A stretch of DNA of 45,800 bases from Candidatus Merdisoma merdipullorum (GCA_018715645.1 DVLE01000027.1:1-45800); one strand, 5' to 3'. Numbered from the stretch's first letter, positions 32,145 to 41,732 are shown. Translations and numbers: made by a program. Notes: generated by a model not told the origin, from the letters alone.

Positions 32145-33096
32145 GAGGAAAGACGGGAAGGAACAGAAAACGTCCGGAGAGGTCCAGCAGGAAGAGCTGT
32201 TGGCCAATGCGTTTCAGGCCTGCATGGAGGAGCAGTTAAGTTTCATTCCTCCGGAACGGGAGATTTCCCGGATGCACACCTTTTCACCAGGATTTAACGC
32301 AGCTATGGAGGAGCTTTGCAGGACAAAGGGGAAATTAAAAAAACATGAAATGACCAGACGGGAATTTGTTTTCGGCTTCAACCGGATAGCTGCCTGTATC
32401 CTTTTGATGTTTGTAGTAGGCGGCGTCTGTGTGGGCGGCTATCTTTTGTCGGAGCATAGTCTGACAGGTGCAGGCAGCAGCGGTTTGGCGGAAAGTACGG
32501 CAGAATCCACGGAGGAGACGGCGGATCTGGCGGTTCCGGAGGAGGAGACGACTGCGGCGCAGGACAGCACAGCGTCTGGCGGCCAGGATGCGAATTCCGG
32601 CGCAGATGCAGAGTTTCCGGCAGAGAAGGAGTTTATGGGAAGCATGATACCGCTTGCAGAGGAGCAGAGTATTCCTTCACAGGCAGGAAATGTCAAGACA
32701 TTGGTTTCCAGTCCTGTTCTGGATCGCGCAGCAGAATCCTTCAAGGTGACCATTGGAAATCTGAGTGAAACGGCCGTTTCCTACAGTACGGGCGTGGAGC
32801 TTCAGGTGTATTTGGATGGCGCCTGGTATGTGGTGCCGGAAAAGCAAAGGGAAGGCCTGGACGGAGCAGACGGAAGCAGCGGCCGCAGCGAAGGTATTGT
32901 AGAGCTGGAACCTGGTATGGCACAGGATGAGGAGATCTGGCTGGCGAATTACGATCTGGATTTTGAGGCGGAAAAATACAGAGCGGTTGTCTATGTGGAT
33001 GGAAAGCCCTTCGGGTCAGAATTTTGGTTTGAAGATCTGGAAGAAGGTCTGGAGGAAGCCCTGGAAAGTACCCTGGATAACACGGAGCGGCAATAG
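32131..33096 (+). CDS. Membrane-anchored anti-sigma-like protein with Ig-like C-terminal domain
   Basis: A 321-residue protein. The first 80 residues are cytoplasmic and could bind the sigma factor. One membrane segment is at about 85-106 (IAACILLMFVVGGVCVGGYLL). A Ser/Thr/Glu-rich linker follows to about 165. The C-terminal 120 residues resemble the bacterial Ig-like domain found in many Lachnospiraceae lipoproteins (FKVTIGNLSETAVSYSTGVELQVYLDGAWYVVPEK, VELEPGMAQDEEIWLANYDLDFEAEKYRAVVYV). The 14-base overlap with the sigma gene supports an anti-sigma role; this is inference. Confidence 0.6.
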   Translation: MREDKRKDGKEQKTSGEVQQEELLANAFQACMEEQLSFIPPEREISRMHTFSPGFNAAMEELCRTKGKLKKHEMTRREFVFGFNRIAACILLMFVVGGVCVGGYLLSEHSLTGAGSSGLAESTAESTEETADLAVPEEETTAAQDSTASGGQDANSGADAEFPAEKEFMGSMIPLAEEQSIPSQAGNVKTLVSSPVLDRAAESFKVTIGNLSETAVSYSTGVELQVYLDGAWYVVPEKQREGLDGADGSSGRSEGIVELEPGMAQDEEIWLANYDLDFEAEKYRAVVYVDGKPFGSEFWFEDLEEGLEEALESTLDNTERQ

Positions 33097-33165
33097 GCTT
33101 CTCAGGGAATCGGGACAGCCGGGGATCTGAGCTGTCACGTTCCCCATGTATAGGGAGGGAAAACT

Positions 33166-34152
33166 ATGAAAAAGCGTTATGGAATTCTTGCGGCAGTGCT
33201 GGCAGTGCTTTTCGCAGTCGGATGCGGCGGGGCGGCAAATTCTTCGTCTATGGATACGGCGGCGTCGGAAGAAGCGGTAGAAAGCAGCAGCATGGAGATT
33301 ACGGAGGAGGAATGGTATGGCGAACAGGGAATAGAAGAATCCATGGCAGATGCAGCAGACAGCGGGGCGGTGACTTCTTCTTCCGGAATCGGCAGTGTGG
33401 AAGCATCGGGACAGAAGCTGATAAAGACCGTAGACCTGTGGATGGAGACACGTGAGTTCGACACCCTGATAGAGAATATTCAGACAAAGACCACAGAGAT
33501 CGGAGGATATGTGGAGGCTTCGGAGATCTCCGGTCTGAGCTATTACAATTCAGGAGGATACCGCTATGCGCGGCTTACTTTGAGGATTCCTTCAGAGCGT
33601 TTGGACGAGTTTGTGACAATTGTGAGTGATCTGGGAAATGTAATCAGCAAGATGGAATCTGTGGAAGATGTGACGCTTCAGTATGTAGATACGGAAAGTC
33701 ATATCGAGGCTCTTGAGACAGAGCAGGCGAGGCTTCTGGAGTTGATGGAACAGGCGGAAAGCATGGAGGACATCCTTTCCATCGAAAACCGTTTGTCCCA
33801 AATCCGCTATGAGCTTCAGTCCTATGAATCCACTCTTCGTACCTATGACAATCAGGTGAATTACAGTACGGTGTCCGTAAGCGTCGACGAAGTGGAGAGA
33901 GAGACAGTCATAGAGGAGGATCCTGGATTTTTTGGAGAGATACGCAGAAGACTCTCGGATAATTTCTATGAGATAGGGCAGGGAATCCGAAGCTTTGGAA
34001 TATGGTTCATCAGTTCACTGCCTTATCTGGTGATAATTTTGGCGGCGCTATGGATAGGCGTTCGTCTGATACAGAAAATCGTATGGAAAAAGCCCTTTTT
34101 CCGGAGAAAGAAAAGGAAAATAGATGCGGAGGATTCTGTAAAAGAAAAATAG
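33166..34152 (+). CDS. DUF4349 domain lipoprotein
   Basis: A 328-residue protein with a lipoprotein signal (lipobox AVGC, Cys20) and an acidic Ser-rich linker. The DUF4349 domain runs from about residue 85 (KLIKTVDLWMETREFDTLIENIQTKTTEIGGYVEASEISG, YARLTLRIPSERLDEFV). A coiled-coil stretch lies at 175-225 (ESHIEALETEQARLLELMEQAESMEDILSIENRLSQIRYELQSYESTL). A C-terminal membrane segment is at 279-300, with a basic cytoplasmic tail. It is thus anchored at both ends. It follows the sigma/anti-sigma pair by 69 bases and may be sensor or target of that module. Confidence 0.85.
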   Translation: MKKRYGILAAVLAVLFAVGCGGAANSSSMDTAASEEAVESSSMEITEEEWYGEQGIEESMADAADSGAVTSSSGIGSVEASGQKLIKTVDLWMETREFDTLIENIQTKTTEIGGYVEASEISGLSYYNSGGYRYARLTLRIPSERLDEFVTIVSDLGNVISKMESVEDVTLQYVDTESHIEALETEQARLLELMEQAESMEDILSIENRLSQIRYELQSYESTLRTYDNQVNYSTVSVSVDEVERETVIEEDPGFFGEIRRRLSDNFYEIGQGIRSFGIWFISSLPYLVIILAALWIGVRLIQKIVWKKPFFRRKKRKIDAEDSVKEK

Positions 34153-34165
34153 GAGTCAAGCCAGC

Positions 34166-34207
34166 ATCCGGGAATACCTGGAACCCACAGGTGTTCCCGG
34201 ATAATTT
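34166..34207 (+). terminator. Intrinsic terminator of the second sigma operon
   Basis: ATCCGGGAATACCTG (34166-34180) pairs over all 15 positions (one G-U) with CAGGTGTTCCCGGAT (34188-34202), seven-base loop, followed by AATTTT. Confidence 0.88.
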
Positions 34208-34252
34208 TGACTGAAAATTCTGAAATTATTTCTTCGGAAGGCCGTTGTTCCC

Positions 34253-34282
34253 TTGCCAATGAAAGTGGATTTCTGGTATAAT
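34253..34282 (+). promoter_or_regulatory. Promoter of the GlgX-like gene
   Basis: TTGCCA (34253-34258), 18-base spacer and TATAAT (34277-34282). The start codon at 34309 is 27 bases downstream. Confidence 0.7.
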
Positions 34283-34308
34283 AAAAACATATTCATAATA
34301 GGGAAACT

Positions 34309-36312
34309 ATGACATTTTATTACATTTTTACGGCTGGAATGAGCAGAAAGGCAGGCACAGGGATGAAGAAACTGGAAGAAGGTTTTCAATACAGCGTTAA
34401 AAACGGAACTTATCATGGACTTGGAGTACAGAAGCTTGGAGATGACGTATGCTTTACCATTGCGGTGCCTGATCGAAAGCGATGCAGCCTTTTATTGTAT
34501 AAACGGGGCGACCAGGAAGTGGCAGCCTCGATTCCTATGGGGAGTTCCGCGCGTTATGGGGATCTCCGGTCGCTGATTATTGAAGGATTTCCGATCGAGG
34601 AGTATGAGTATAATTATCTGATTGACGGACAGGTAGTGACGGATCCCTATGCCCTGGCCATCTGCGGAAGGGAAATCTGGGGAAAGGCTCCAAAAGGAGA
34701 AGAAAGTTTGCACGGCAGAGCTGTGTTTGAGGACTATGACTGGAACGGAGACGTCCCCCTGCAGCTTTCCTGGTCTGATATTGTTGTTTATTCCACGCAT
34801 GTGAGGGGATTTACAAAGCATCCCTCATCCGGAGTGAAGGCGAAGGGGACCTTTCAGGGAATTGCGGAGAGAATTCCGTATCTGAAAGAGCTTGGGATTA
34901 ATCAGCTGGAATTGATGCCTGTGTATGAATTTGCGGAGGTGGAACCCTGGGACGAGAAGCGTCCGCCTCTCAGACGTCCTGGAAATGGCAGGAGAGAGCT
35001 ATTGAATTACTGGGGCTATACGGATGCTTATTACTTTGCGCCGAAGGCATCCTATGCGGCGACCGATGATCCGGTCCGGGAGTTTAAGGATCTGGTCAGA
35101 GAACTGCATCGAAACGGTATTGAGCTTGTGCTTGAATTTTATTTTCCAAAGGGAGTACGTACGGCTCTTGCGCTGGACTGTATCCGTCATTGGGTTCTGG
35201 AATATCATATTGATGGAATTCATGTAAACCGGGATCACGCTCCTGTAGAAGCTCTGGCTCAGGATCCGCTTTTGAGCCATACCAAGATTATGACGGAAAG
35301 CTTTCATATGGAGGATATTTATGAGGAACGCCATGTCCCCCATTTCCGGAACCTGGCGGAGACCAACGATGGCTTTATGCTGGATGTCCGCCGCTTTCTG
35401 AAAGGAGACGAAGGTCAGCTTGTTCCCTTTACCTGGAGAGCCAGAAGAAACCCTGCCGCTCATGCCGTGATCAATTATATGGCAAATCATAACGGCTTTA
35501 CGCTGATGGACGCGGTTTCCTATGATGAGAAGCATAATGAAGCCAATGGCGAGGAAAATCATGACGGAACAGATTTTAATTATAGCTGGAACTGCGGGGA
35601 GGAAGGCCCAAGCCGTAAAAAAAAGACGCTTGAGCTGCGTGCCCGCCAGCTTCGCAATGCCTTTGTCCTGCTGCTGCTGAGTCAGGGTACGCCTTTGATC
35701 TATGGAGGGGATGAGAGGGGAAATTCTCAGTCGGGCAATAACAATGTTTACTGTCAGGATAATGAACTTTCCTGGATAAACTGGAAACCGGCCAAGGCTT
35801 ATAGATTTTTGACGGAGTATGTACAAAAGCTTATCGCTTTCCGGAGGGCGCATCCGGTGTTTCATCAGGAAAAAGAATTTCGTATGACGGATTATCTGTC
35901 CTGCGGACATCCGGATATTTCCTATCATGGGAAGCGCGCCTGGCTTGGAGATTTTGAAAATTACAGCCGCAGCGTCGGTATTTTCTATGGAGGAGATTAC
36001 ATAGCGGCCAACACGGAAGGAAGGGAAAAGGACTGTTTCTTCTATGTGGCCTACAATATGCACTGGATTCCTCATGAGTTTGCGCTTCCGAGTCTTCCGG
36101 ACAAAGGAGAGTGGAGAATCACCATAGATACAGGGGCGGAGGGCGTCTCTGGGATCTATGCGGAGGGAGAAGAACCCCTTCTTGCGGATCAGAGAACGGT
36201 GACGGTTCCGGAAAGGACCATTCTGGTTCTGTCCGGAAGGCCGGGAAAAGCAGGAGGAGCAAAGCCGGGAGAGAACGGGAAGACAGAGCAGAAAAGCAGG
36301 ACGGAAAAGTAA
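34309..36312 (+). CDS. GlgX/isoamylase-like GH13 protein with degenerate active site
   Basis: A 667-residue protein with the layout of glycogen debranching enzymes: N-terminal CBM48-like domain (about 30-145), GH13 barrel (about 155-560) and a C-terminal beta domain. Family landmarks are strong (KHNEANGEENHDGTDFNYSWNCGEEG, LLSQGTPLIYGGDE). However, region II reads DGIHVN instead of DGFRFD (nucleophile Asp is Asn307, Arg is His305). Region IV reads NHNGFTL instead of AHDGFTL (Asn395). Region I, LVLEFYFPK, lacks the Asp-x-x-x-Asn-His motif. Only the acid/base Glu330 (MTES) remains. It is probably catalytically inactive. The start could also be ATG 34363. Confidence 0.85.
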   Translation: MTFYYIFTAGMSRKAGTGMKKLEEGFQYSVKNGTYHGLGVQKLGDDVCFTIAVPDRKRCSLLLYKRGDQEVAASIPMGSSARYGDLRSLIIEGFPIEEYEYNYLIDGQVVTDPYALAICGREIWGKAPKGEESLHGRAVFEDYDWNGDVPLQLSWSDIVVYSTHVRGFTKHPSSGVKAKGTFQGIAERIPYLKELGINQLELMPVYEFAEVEPWDEKRPPLRRPGNGRRELLNYWGYTDAYYFAPKASYAATDDPVREFKDLVRELHRNGIELVLEFYFPKGVRTALALDCIRHWVLEYHIDGIHVNRDHAPVEALAQDPLLSHTKIMTESFHMEDIYEERHVPHFRNLAETNDGFMLDVRRFLKGDEGQLVPFTWRARRNPAAHAVINYMANHNGFTLMDAVSYDEKHNEANGEENHDGTDFNYSWNCGEEGPSRKKKTLELRARQLRNAFVLLLLSQGTPLIYGGDERGNSQSGNNNVYCQDNELSWINWKPAKAYRFLTEYVQKLIAFRRAHPVFHQEKEFRMTDYLSCGHPDISYHGKRAWLGDFENYSRSVGIFYGGDYIAANTEGREKDCFFYVAYNMHWIPHEFALPSLPDKGEWRITIDTGAEGVSGIYAEGEEPLLADQRTVTVPERTILVLSGRPGKAGGAKPGENGKTEQKSRTEK

Positions 36313-36335
36313 GACGGAAGTAGGATGCTGTTGAG

Positions 36336-36893
36336 ATGAAAATATGGAAACATTTTTGTACAATTACACACCATAAGCTTCTTGTGATGAAGCATTGCTT
36401 TCGGATTGGATTATACCGGCAGGGGCTTACTCACGATTTGTCAAAGTATTCCCCTGCGGAATTTATCCCTGGATGCAAGTATTATCAGGGCTACCGGAGT
36501 CCGAACAATGCGGAGCGGGAGGATAAAGGCTATTCCTCTGCCTGGCTCCATCACAAGGGCAGGAATAAACATCATTATGAATATTGGATTGATTACAGTC
36601 TTGGTCCGGTGAAGGGCATGACAGGCATGAAGATGCCGAACCGATATGTGGCAGAGATGATGATGGACCGGATCGCCGCCTCAAAAATATATGAGGGGGC
36701 GAACTATGATCAGCATCAGCCCCTGGCATATTATGAGAAGGGAAAAGATTCTTATATGATACACGACGAGACCAGGGCCTTGCTGGAATACCTTCTTCAT
36801 ATGCTGGACGAGGAGGGAGAGGAGGCGACCTTTGCTTATATCCGTAAGGAGATAGTAGGTAAGAAAGAGTACCCGAAGCTCCCTTTTAATTAA
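36336..36893 (+). CDS. DUF5662 family protein
   Basis: A 185-residue soluble protein matching DUF5662 (WKHFCTITHHKLLVMKHCFRIGLYRQGLTHDLSKYSPAEF, AWLHHKGRNKHHYEYWIDYS, MPNRYVAEMMMDRIAASKIY). It is unusually rich in conserved His and Asp (THHKLLV, THDLSKYS, HHKGRNKHHYEYW), a pattern reminiscent of HD-type metal sites; a phosphohydrolase role is only a guess. It starts 24 bases after the GlgX-like stop. The final codons run into a long palindrome. Confidence 0.8.
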   Translation: MKIWKHFCTITHHKLLVMKHCFRIGLYRQGLTHDLSKYSPAEFIPGCKYYQGYRSPNNAEREDKGYSSAWLHHKGRNKHHYEYWIDYSLGPVKGMTGMKMPNRYVAEMMMDRIAASKIYEGANYDQHQPLAYYEKGKDSYMIHDETRALLEYLLHMLDEEGEEATFAYIRKEIVGKKEYPKLPFN

Positions 36894-36936
36894 CAAGGGT
36901 ATATCCGCTTCCGGCGGTCATGCCCTTGTTAATTAA
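36886..36936 (+). terminator. Perfect 14-bp palindrome with inner hairpin at the DUF5662 3' end
   Basis: TTAATTAACAAGGG (36886-36899) pairs with CCCTTGTTAATTAA (36923-36936). Between them CCGC-TTCC-GGCGG forms an inner hairpin. The DUF5662 stop codon lies inside the left arm. There is no long T-run after it, so it may be a dispersed palindromic repeat that also slows transcription. Confidence 0.55.
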
Positions 36937-37046
36937 GAGTAGAAAATCAGAAGAAAAAAGAGGGATTTGGTGTCGGGCGCAGAATTATTATATAGGAGGA
37001 AACTTGCTGACAGTGGTGATGGACGGTATGTCGGGGAGGAGACGCC

Positions 37047-38054
37047 ATGACGATTCGAGAAAGCACAGAGCAGTGGGAAAGCGAATACTTAAGTCCTTAC
37101 GCGGCCTTAAGCAAGAATTCAAAGGGACGGGACGTATACGAACCGCCCTGCGATATACGGCCAGTTTATCAAAGAGATCGCGACCGGATTCTGCACTGTA
37201 AATCTTTTCGGCGGCTAAAGCATAAAACCCAGGTATTTCTGACGCCGCGGGGAGATCACTACCGGACAAGGCTTACGCATACGCTGGAGGTCTCCCAGAA
37301 TGCCAGAACGATTGCAAAGGCGCTGCGTCTGAATGAAGATCTGGTAGAGGCTATTGCCCTGGGGCATGATTTGGGCCACACGCCTTTTGGACATGCAGGA
37401 GAGCGGGCTTTGAACAAGCTTTGCAGCCGCGGCTTTGCGCATTACAAGCAGAGCGTGCGGGTGGTGGAAAAGCTGGAAAAGGGCGGAAAAGGACTGAATC
37501 TGACAGTCGAGGTGCGTGACGGGATCCTGAATCACAGAACAAGCGGCCATCCTTCTACGCTGGAAGGCCGGATTGTGCGTCTTTCAGATAAAATAGCCTA
37601 TATCAATCATGACATCGATGACGCGATCCGGGGAGGTATTCTTGAGGAGGAAGATATTCCGCGGGAGTACCGGGAAATTCTCGGCTTTTCCACAAGGGAA
37701 CGGCTCAATACAATGGTCCATGACATCATTGCGCACAGCATGGGAAAGCCGGATATTCTGATGTCAGAGAAAGTGGAGCGCGCCATGCAGGAGCTTCGCA
37801 GCTTTATGTTTGGCAGCGTCTATACGAATCCGAAGGCCAAGGGAGAGGAGAAAAAGGCTCAGAATATGCTGGAAGGGCTGTTTGAGCATTATATGGATCA
37901 GCCGGAGGATATGTCGGAGGAATATCGGGATATGCTGGAAAAGGGGACGGATGAGAAGGAGATCGTCGTCTGCGACTACATATCAGGCATGACTGATCAG
38001 TATGCGATTTACAAGTTTGAAGAATATTTTGTGCCAAAGGCATGGAATGCATAG
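37047..38054 (+). CDS. dgt: Deoxyguanosinetriphosphate triphosphohydrolase-like protein
   Basis: A 335-residue HD-domain enzyme that hydrolyses dNTPs to deoxynucleoside and triphosphate. The metal-binding residues are visible in RTRLTHTLEVSQNARTIAKAL, IALGHDLGHTPFGHAGERAL and the late Asp in RLSDKIAYINHDIDDA. The N-terminal RDRDRILHCKSFRRLKHKTQVF is typical. GGGGAGGAG precedes the ATG. It starts the dgt-dnaG-rpoD run that is common in Lachnospiraceae, so it may be linked to control of DNA replication precursors. Confidence 0.93.
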   Translation: MTIRESTEQWESEYLSPYAALSKNSKGRDVYEPPCDIRPVYQRDRDRILHCKSFRRLKHKTQVFLTPRGDHYRTRLTHTLEVSQNARTIAKALRLNEDLVEAIALGHDLGHTPFGHAGERALNKLCSRGFAHYKQSVRVVEKLEKGGKGLNLTVEVRDGILNHRTSGHPSTLEGRIVRLSDKIAYINHDIDDAIRGGILEEEDIPREYREILGFSTRERLNTMVHDIIAHSMGKPDILMSEKVERAMQELRSFMFGSVYTNPKAKGEEKKAQNMLEGLFEHYMDQPEDMSEEYRDMLEKGTDEKEIVVCDYISGMTDQYAIYKFEEYFVPKAWNA

Positions 38055-38069
38055 GGTGGCGGAATAAAC

Positions 38070-39836
38070 ATGTATTATTCAGAGGATTTGATTGAGGAGG
38101 TACGGTCCAGAAATGACATTGTGGATGTGATTTCCGGTTATGTCCGTCTTCAGCGGAGAGGATCCAGCTATTTCGGACTCTGTCCTTTCCATAACGAAAA
38201 GTCGCCGTCCTTTTCCGTGTCGCCTGGTAAGCAGATGTATTACTGCTTTGGCTGCGGCGCGGGCGGCAATGTATTTACATTTTTAATGGAATATGAGAAT
38301 TTTACCTTTCCGGAAGCAGTCAAAACGCTGGCGGACCGCTGCGGGGTAGAGCTTCCGGAGGTAGAGTACTCGGAGGAAGCCAGACGTCAGGCGGATCTGA
38401 AGAGCAGACTTTTGGAAATCCAGAAGAAAGCGGCCCGGTATTATTATTTTGAGCTGCGTCAGGAAAAAGGACGCGCGGCCTACGAATACCTGAGAGGAAG
38501 GGGACTGAGCGATGAGACCATCAAGCGGTTCGGCCTGGGGTATTCGGGACAGCAGAGCCGGGAGATGTATCAATATCTGAAGCATGAGGGATACCCGGAC
38601 TCGCTTTTAAAGGAATCCGGCCTGTTCGGAATGGACGAGCGGAGCGGTTTTTACGATAAATTCTGGAACCGGGTGATGTTTCCGATTATGGACGTCAATA
38701 ACCGGGTGATTGGTTTCGGCGGACGCGTCATGGGAGATGCCAAACCGAAGTATCTCAATTCCCCGGAGACGAAGATCTTTGACAAGAGCAGGAATCTGTA
38801 CGGTCTGAATTTTGCCAGAACGGCAAGAAAGCCGAACCTGATCATCTGCGAGGGCTATATGGATGTGATTTCCATGCACCAGGCTGGTTTCAATCAGGCG
38901 GTGGCTTCTCTGGGAACGGCTCTTACAGTGCAGCAGTCCCTTCTGATGAAGCGCTATACGAATGAGGTACTTGTGACTTACGACAGCGATGAAGCCGGAA
39001 CCAAGGCGGCGCTTCGGGCAATTCCGATTCTGCGGGAGGCGGGGCTGTCTATCCGTGTCATCAATATGAAGCCCTACAAGGATCCTGACGAGTTTATCAA
39101 GGCTCTGGGTACGGAGGCATTTCAAAAGAGGATCGATGAAGCGCAGAGCAGCTTCCTCTTTGAGATCGAAGTGTTGGAACGCAGTTATAATCTGGGGGAT
39201 CCGGCCGCGAAGACCGCCTTTTTTGATGAGACGGCTAAGAAGCTTCTGGCCTTTTCCGACGAGCTGGAGAGGAACAATTACATAGAAGCGGTAGCCCGGA
39301 AATACGGCGTGGGTTATGATACGCTGAGGAGAAAGGTAAATCAGCTTGGTTTGACGCTCGCCGGAGCGGCCCCCAGACCAAAGCCCAGGGATTTGTCTGC
39401 TCCCAAAAAGGCGAAGGAGGAAGGGACAGCGGCGTCCCAGAAGCTGCTTCTTACCTGGATGGTTTCGGAACCCCGCTATTTTCAGGTGATTCGCCGATAT
39501 GTGGAGCCGGAAGATTTTACGGTTCCCCTCTATCGGGAGATCGCGGGTATTCTCTATGAGCAGCAGCAGAAGGGAAGCTTAAATCCGGCAGGGATCCTGA
39601 GCAGATTTGAGAATACGGAGGAGCAAAGAGAAGCTGCAGCCGTATTTAACGCGGTTCTGAAGGAAGTAGAGACAAAGGAAGAAATGGAAAAGGCTCTGCA
39701 GGAGACGATATACAAGGTAAAGCAGGAAGCTTTGAACAAAAAGGCTCATGAGCTTTCGCCTGCCGATATGGAGGGACTTCAAAGGCTCATCCAGGACAGG
39801 CGTGATCTGGAGAAACTGCATATTTCACTGGATTAG
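38070..39836 (+). CDS. dnaG: DNA primase
   Basis: A 588-residue primase that makes RNA primers at the replication fork. The N-terminal zinc domain has CPFHNEKSPSFSVSPGKQMYYCFGCGAGG. The catalytic core includes RVMFPIMDVNNRVIGFGGR and the TOPRIM elements LIICEGYMDVISMHQAGFNQAVASLGTAL and VLVTYDSDEAG. A C-terminal helicase-binding domain follows. It lies 15 bases after dgt and 38 before rpoD, forming the classical macromolecular-synthesis unit. Confidence 0.97.
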   Translation: MYYSEDLIEEVRSRNDIVDVISGYVRLQRRGSSYFGLCPFHNEKSPSFSVSPGKQMYYCFGCGAGGNVFTFLMEYENFTFPEAVKTLADRCGVELPEVEYSEEARRQADLKSRLLEIQKKAARYYYFELRQEKGRAAYEYLRGRGLSDETIKRFGLGYSGQQSREMYQYLKHEGYPDSLLKESGLFGMDERSGFYDKFWNRVMFPIMDVNNRVIGFGGRVMGDAKPKYLNSPETKIFDKSRNLYGLNFARTARKPNLIICEGYMDVISMHQAGFNQAVASLGTALTVQQSLLMKRYTNEVLVTYDSDEAGTKAALRAIPILREAGLSIRVINMKPYKDPDEFIKALGTEAFQKRIDEAQSSFLFEIEVLERSYNLGDPAAKTAFFDETAKKLLAFSDELERNNYIEAVARKYGVGYDTLRRKVNQLGLTLAGAAPRPKPRDLSAPKKAKEEGTAASQKLLLTWMVSEPRYFQVIRRYVEPEDFTVPLYREIAGILYEQQQKGSLNPAGILSRFENTEEQREAAAVFNAVLKEVETKEEMEKALQETIYKVKQEALNKKAHELSPADMEGLQRLIQDRRDLEKLHISLD

Positions 39837-39874
39837 GGATAAAATACTAACAAGTTATGGAAGGATGGAACAAC

Positions 39875-40984
39875 ATGGACGAAAACGTAGTAAAGTTTGA
39901 GGAAAAACTGAAGGCTCTCCTGGTGATGGCCAAGAAAAAGAAAAATATTCTGGAATACCAGGAGATCAGCGATTTCTTCGGCGATATGGAGCTGGACCCG
40001 GATCGGATGGAGAAGATTCTGGACTATCTGGAAGCCAACAATATTGACGTGCTGCGGATCACCGGGGATGGGGACGAGCCCGACGACGATATACTTCTGT
40101 CAGAGGACGACGACGTAGATGTTGAGCAAATCGATCTTTCCGTACCTGACGGCGTAAGCATTGAGGATCCGGTCCGCATGTATTTGAAGGAGATCGGAAA
40201 GGTGCCGCTTCTGAGCGCGGACGAGGAGATTGAGCTTGCAAAGAAAATGGAGCAGGGGGACGAGGACGCGAAGAAGCGTCTGGCAGAGGCGAACCTGCGT
40301 CTTGTAGTCAGCATTGCAAAGCGGTATGTTGGGCGCGGTATGCTGTTCCTCGATCTGATTCAGGAGGGAAATTTAGGACTGATCAAAGCCGTTGAAAAGT
40401 TTGATTACCGCAAGGGATATAAGTTCAGTACCTATGCGACCTGGTGGATTCGCCAGGCCATCACAAGGGCCATTGCGGACCAGGCCCGTACAATCCGGAT
40501 TCCGGTCCACATGGTGGAGACTATCAACAAGCTGATTCGTGTATCCAGACAGCTTTTGCAGGAACTGGGACGTGAACCTACCCCGGAGGAAATTGCTGAG
40601 GAAATGAAGCTTCCGGTGGAGCGTGTCCGTGAAATCCTGAAGATTTCCCAGGAGCCGGTTTCCCTGGAGACGCCTATCGGAGAGGAGGAGGACAGCCATT
40701 TGGGAGATTTCATCCAGGATGACAATGTCCCGGTACCTTCTGACGCGGCAGCCTTTACACTTTTGAAGGAGCAGCTTGTGGAGGTCTTGAGTACGCTGAC
40801 GGACAGAGAGCAGAAGGTACTCCGTCTGCGTTTTGGCCTGGATGATGGACGAGCCCGAACCCTTGAGGAGGTAGGCAAGGAATTTAATGTTACCCGTGAG
40901 CGTATCCGCCAGATTGAGGCGAAGGCGCTGCGGAAGCTTCGTCATCCCAGCCGAAGCAGAAAACTGAAGGACTATCTGGATTAA
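39875..40984 (+). CDS. rpoD: Primary RNA polymerase sigma factor RpoD (SigA)
   Basis: A 369-residue housekeeping sigma factor. It shows region 1.1, region 1.2 ([29 protein letters not shown]), region 2 ([64 protein letters not shown]), region 3 and region 4 ([63 protein letters not shown]). The start at 39875 is preferred because AAGGAT precedes it; the frame opens at 39857 without a binding site. Confidence 0.97.
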   Translation: MDENVVKFEEKLKALLVMAKKKKNILEYQEISDFFGDMELDPDRMEKILDYLEANNIDVLRITGDGDEPDDDILLSEDDDVDVEQIDLSVPDGVSIEDPVRMYLKEIGKVPLLSADEEIELAKKMEQGDEDAKKRLAEANLRLVVSIAKRYVGRGMLFLDLIQEGNLGLIKAVEKFDYRKGYKFSTYATWWIRQAITRAIADQARTIRIPVHMVETINKLIRVSRQLLQELGREPTPEEIAEEMKLPVERVREILKISQEPVSLETPIGEEEDSHLGDFIQDDNVPVPSDAAAFTLLKEQLVEVLSTLTDREQKVLRLRFGLDDGRARTLEEVGKEFNVTRERIRQIEAKALRKLRHPSRSRKLKDYLD

Positions 40985-40988
40985 GAAA

Positions 40989-41732
40989 ATGAATATATCA
41001 AAACGACTGAACCGCCTGGCAGAAATGGTCACGGAGGGCAGCCGCCTGGCAGATGTGGGAACAGATCATGGATATGTTCCCCTTTGTCTTTGCAGGCAGG
41101 GAAAGATCCCTTCAGCGATTGCCATGGACATAGGAGAAGGACCGCTTGAGCGGGCAAAAGAGCATATCCGGGAAGCCGGACTTGGCAACTACATAGAAAC
41201 GAGGCTTTCCGACGGCCTTTCGGCTCTGGAAGAAGGGGAAGCGGATACGATTCTGATCGCCGGTATGGGAGGCGCTCTGATGGAACGGATTCTGGATAAA
41301 GGCGGGAAAGCTTTGGAATTTGCAAAAGAACTGGTTCTTCAGCCCCAGTCCGAGATCTGGAAAGTGCGCCGCTGGCTCGCTGCAAACGGGTGGAGGATCG
41401 TCTGTGAGGACATTGTTCTGGACGAAGGAAAGTTTTATCCGATGTTCCAGGCGGAAAAGGGCTGTCCGGAGAAATATAACGAACAGGAGCTGCTGTTCGG
41501 AAAAAGCGCTCTGCAAAGCTCTCCTCAGGTAATGCGGGAATTTCTGGAGAAACGTCTGAAAAGTATCCGGAAAATCAGGGAAGGCCTTCCGGAAGGCAGG
41601 GAGGAATCAAGAATTAGAAACCGCAGGGAGGAATTGGAGAAGGAAATAAAGCTGCTGGAGCGGACGCTTTTGGAATACAGAAAAGGAAAGGGGATTTCCG
41701 ATGAAGTGTCAGGAGATAATCGAAAGGATTGA
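40989..41732 (+). CDS. trmK: tRNA (adenine(22)-N1)-methyltransferase TrmK
   Basis: A 247-residue methyltransferase that makes m1A22 in tRNA. The SAM site is RLADVGTDHGYVPLCLC, followed by IAMDIGEGPLERAKEHI and the catalytic-region ILIAGMGGALMERIL. A C-terminal coiled-coil is seen (about 190-235). It begins four bases after rpoD and overlaps the Nif3-like gene by 32 bases, the arrangement found across Firmicutes. Confidence 0.93.
   Translation: MNISKRLNRLAEMVTEGSRLADVGTDHGYVPLCLCRQGKIPSAIAMDIGEGPLERAKEHIREAGLGNYIETRLSDGLSALEEGEADTILIAGMGGALMERILDKGGKALEFAKELVLQPQSEIWKVRRWLAANGWRIVCEDIVLDEGKFYPMFQAEKGCPEKYNEQELLFGKSALQSSPQVMREFLEKRLKSIRKIREGLPEGREESRIRNRREELEKEIKLLERTLLEYRKGKGISDEVSGDNRKD

Noticed and set aside
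34999-36363. 454-codon minus-strand frame opposite the GlgX-like gene
   Set aside because: No ribosome binding site and no recognisable family; the + strand gene is clearly real.
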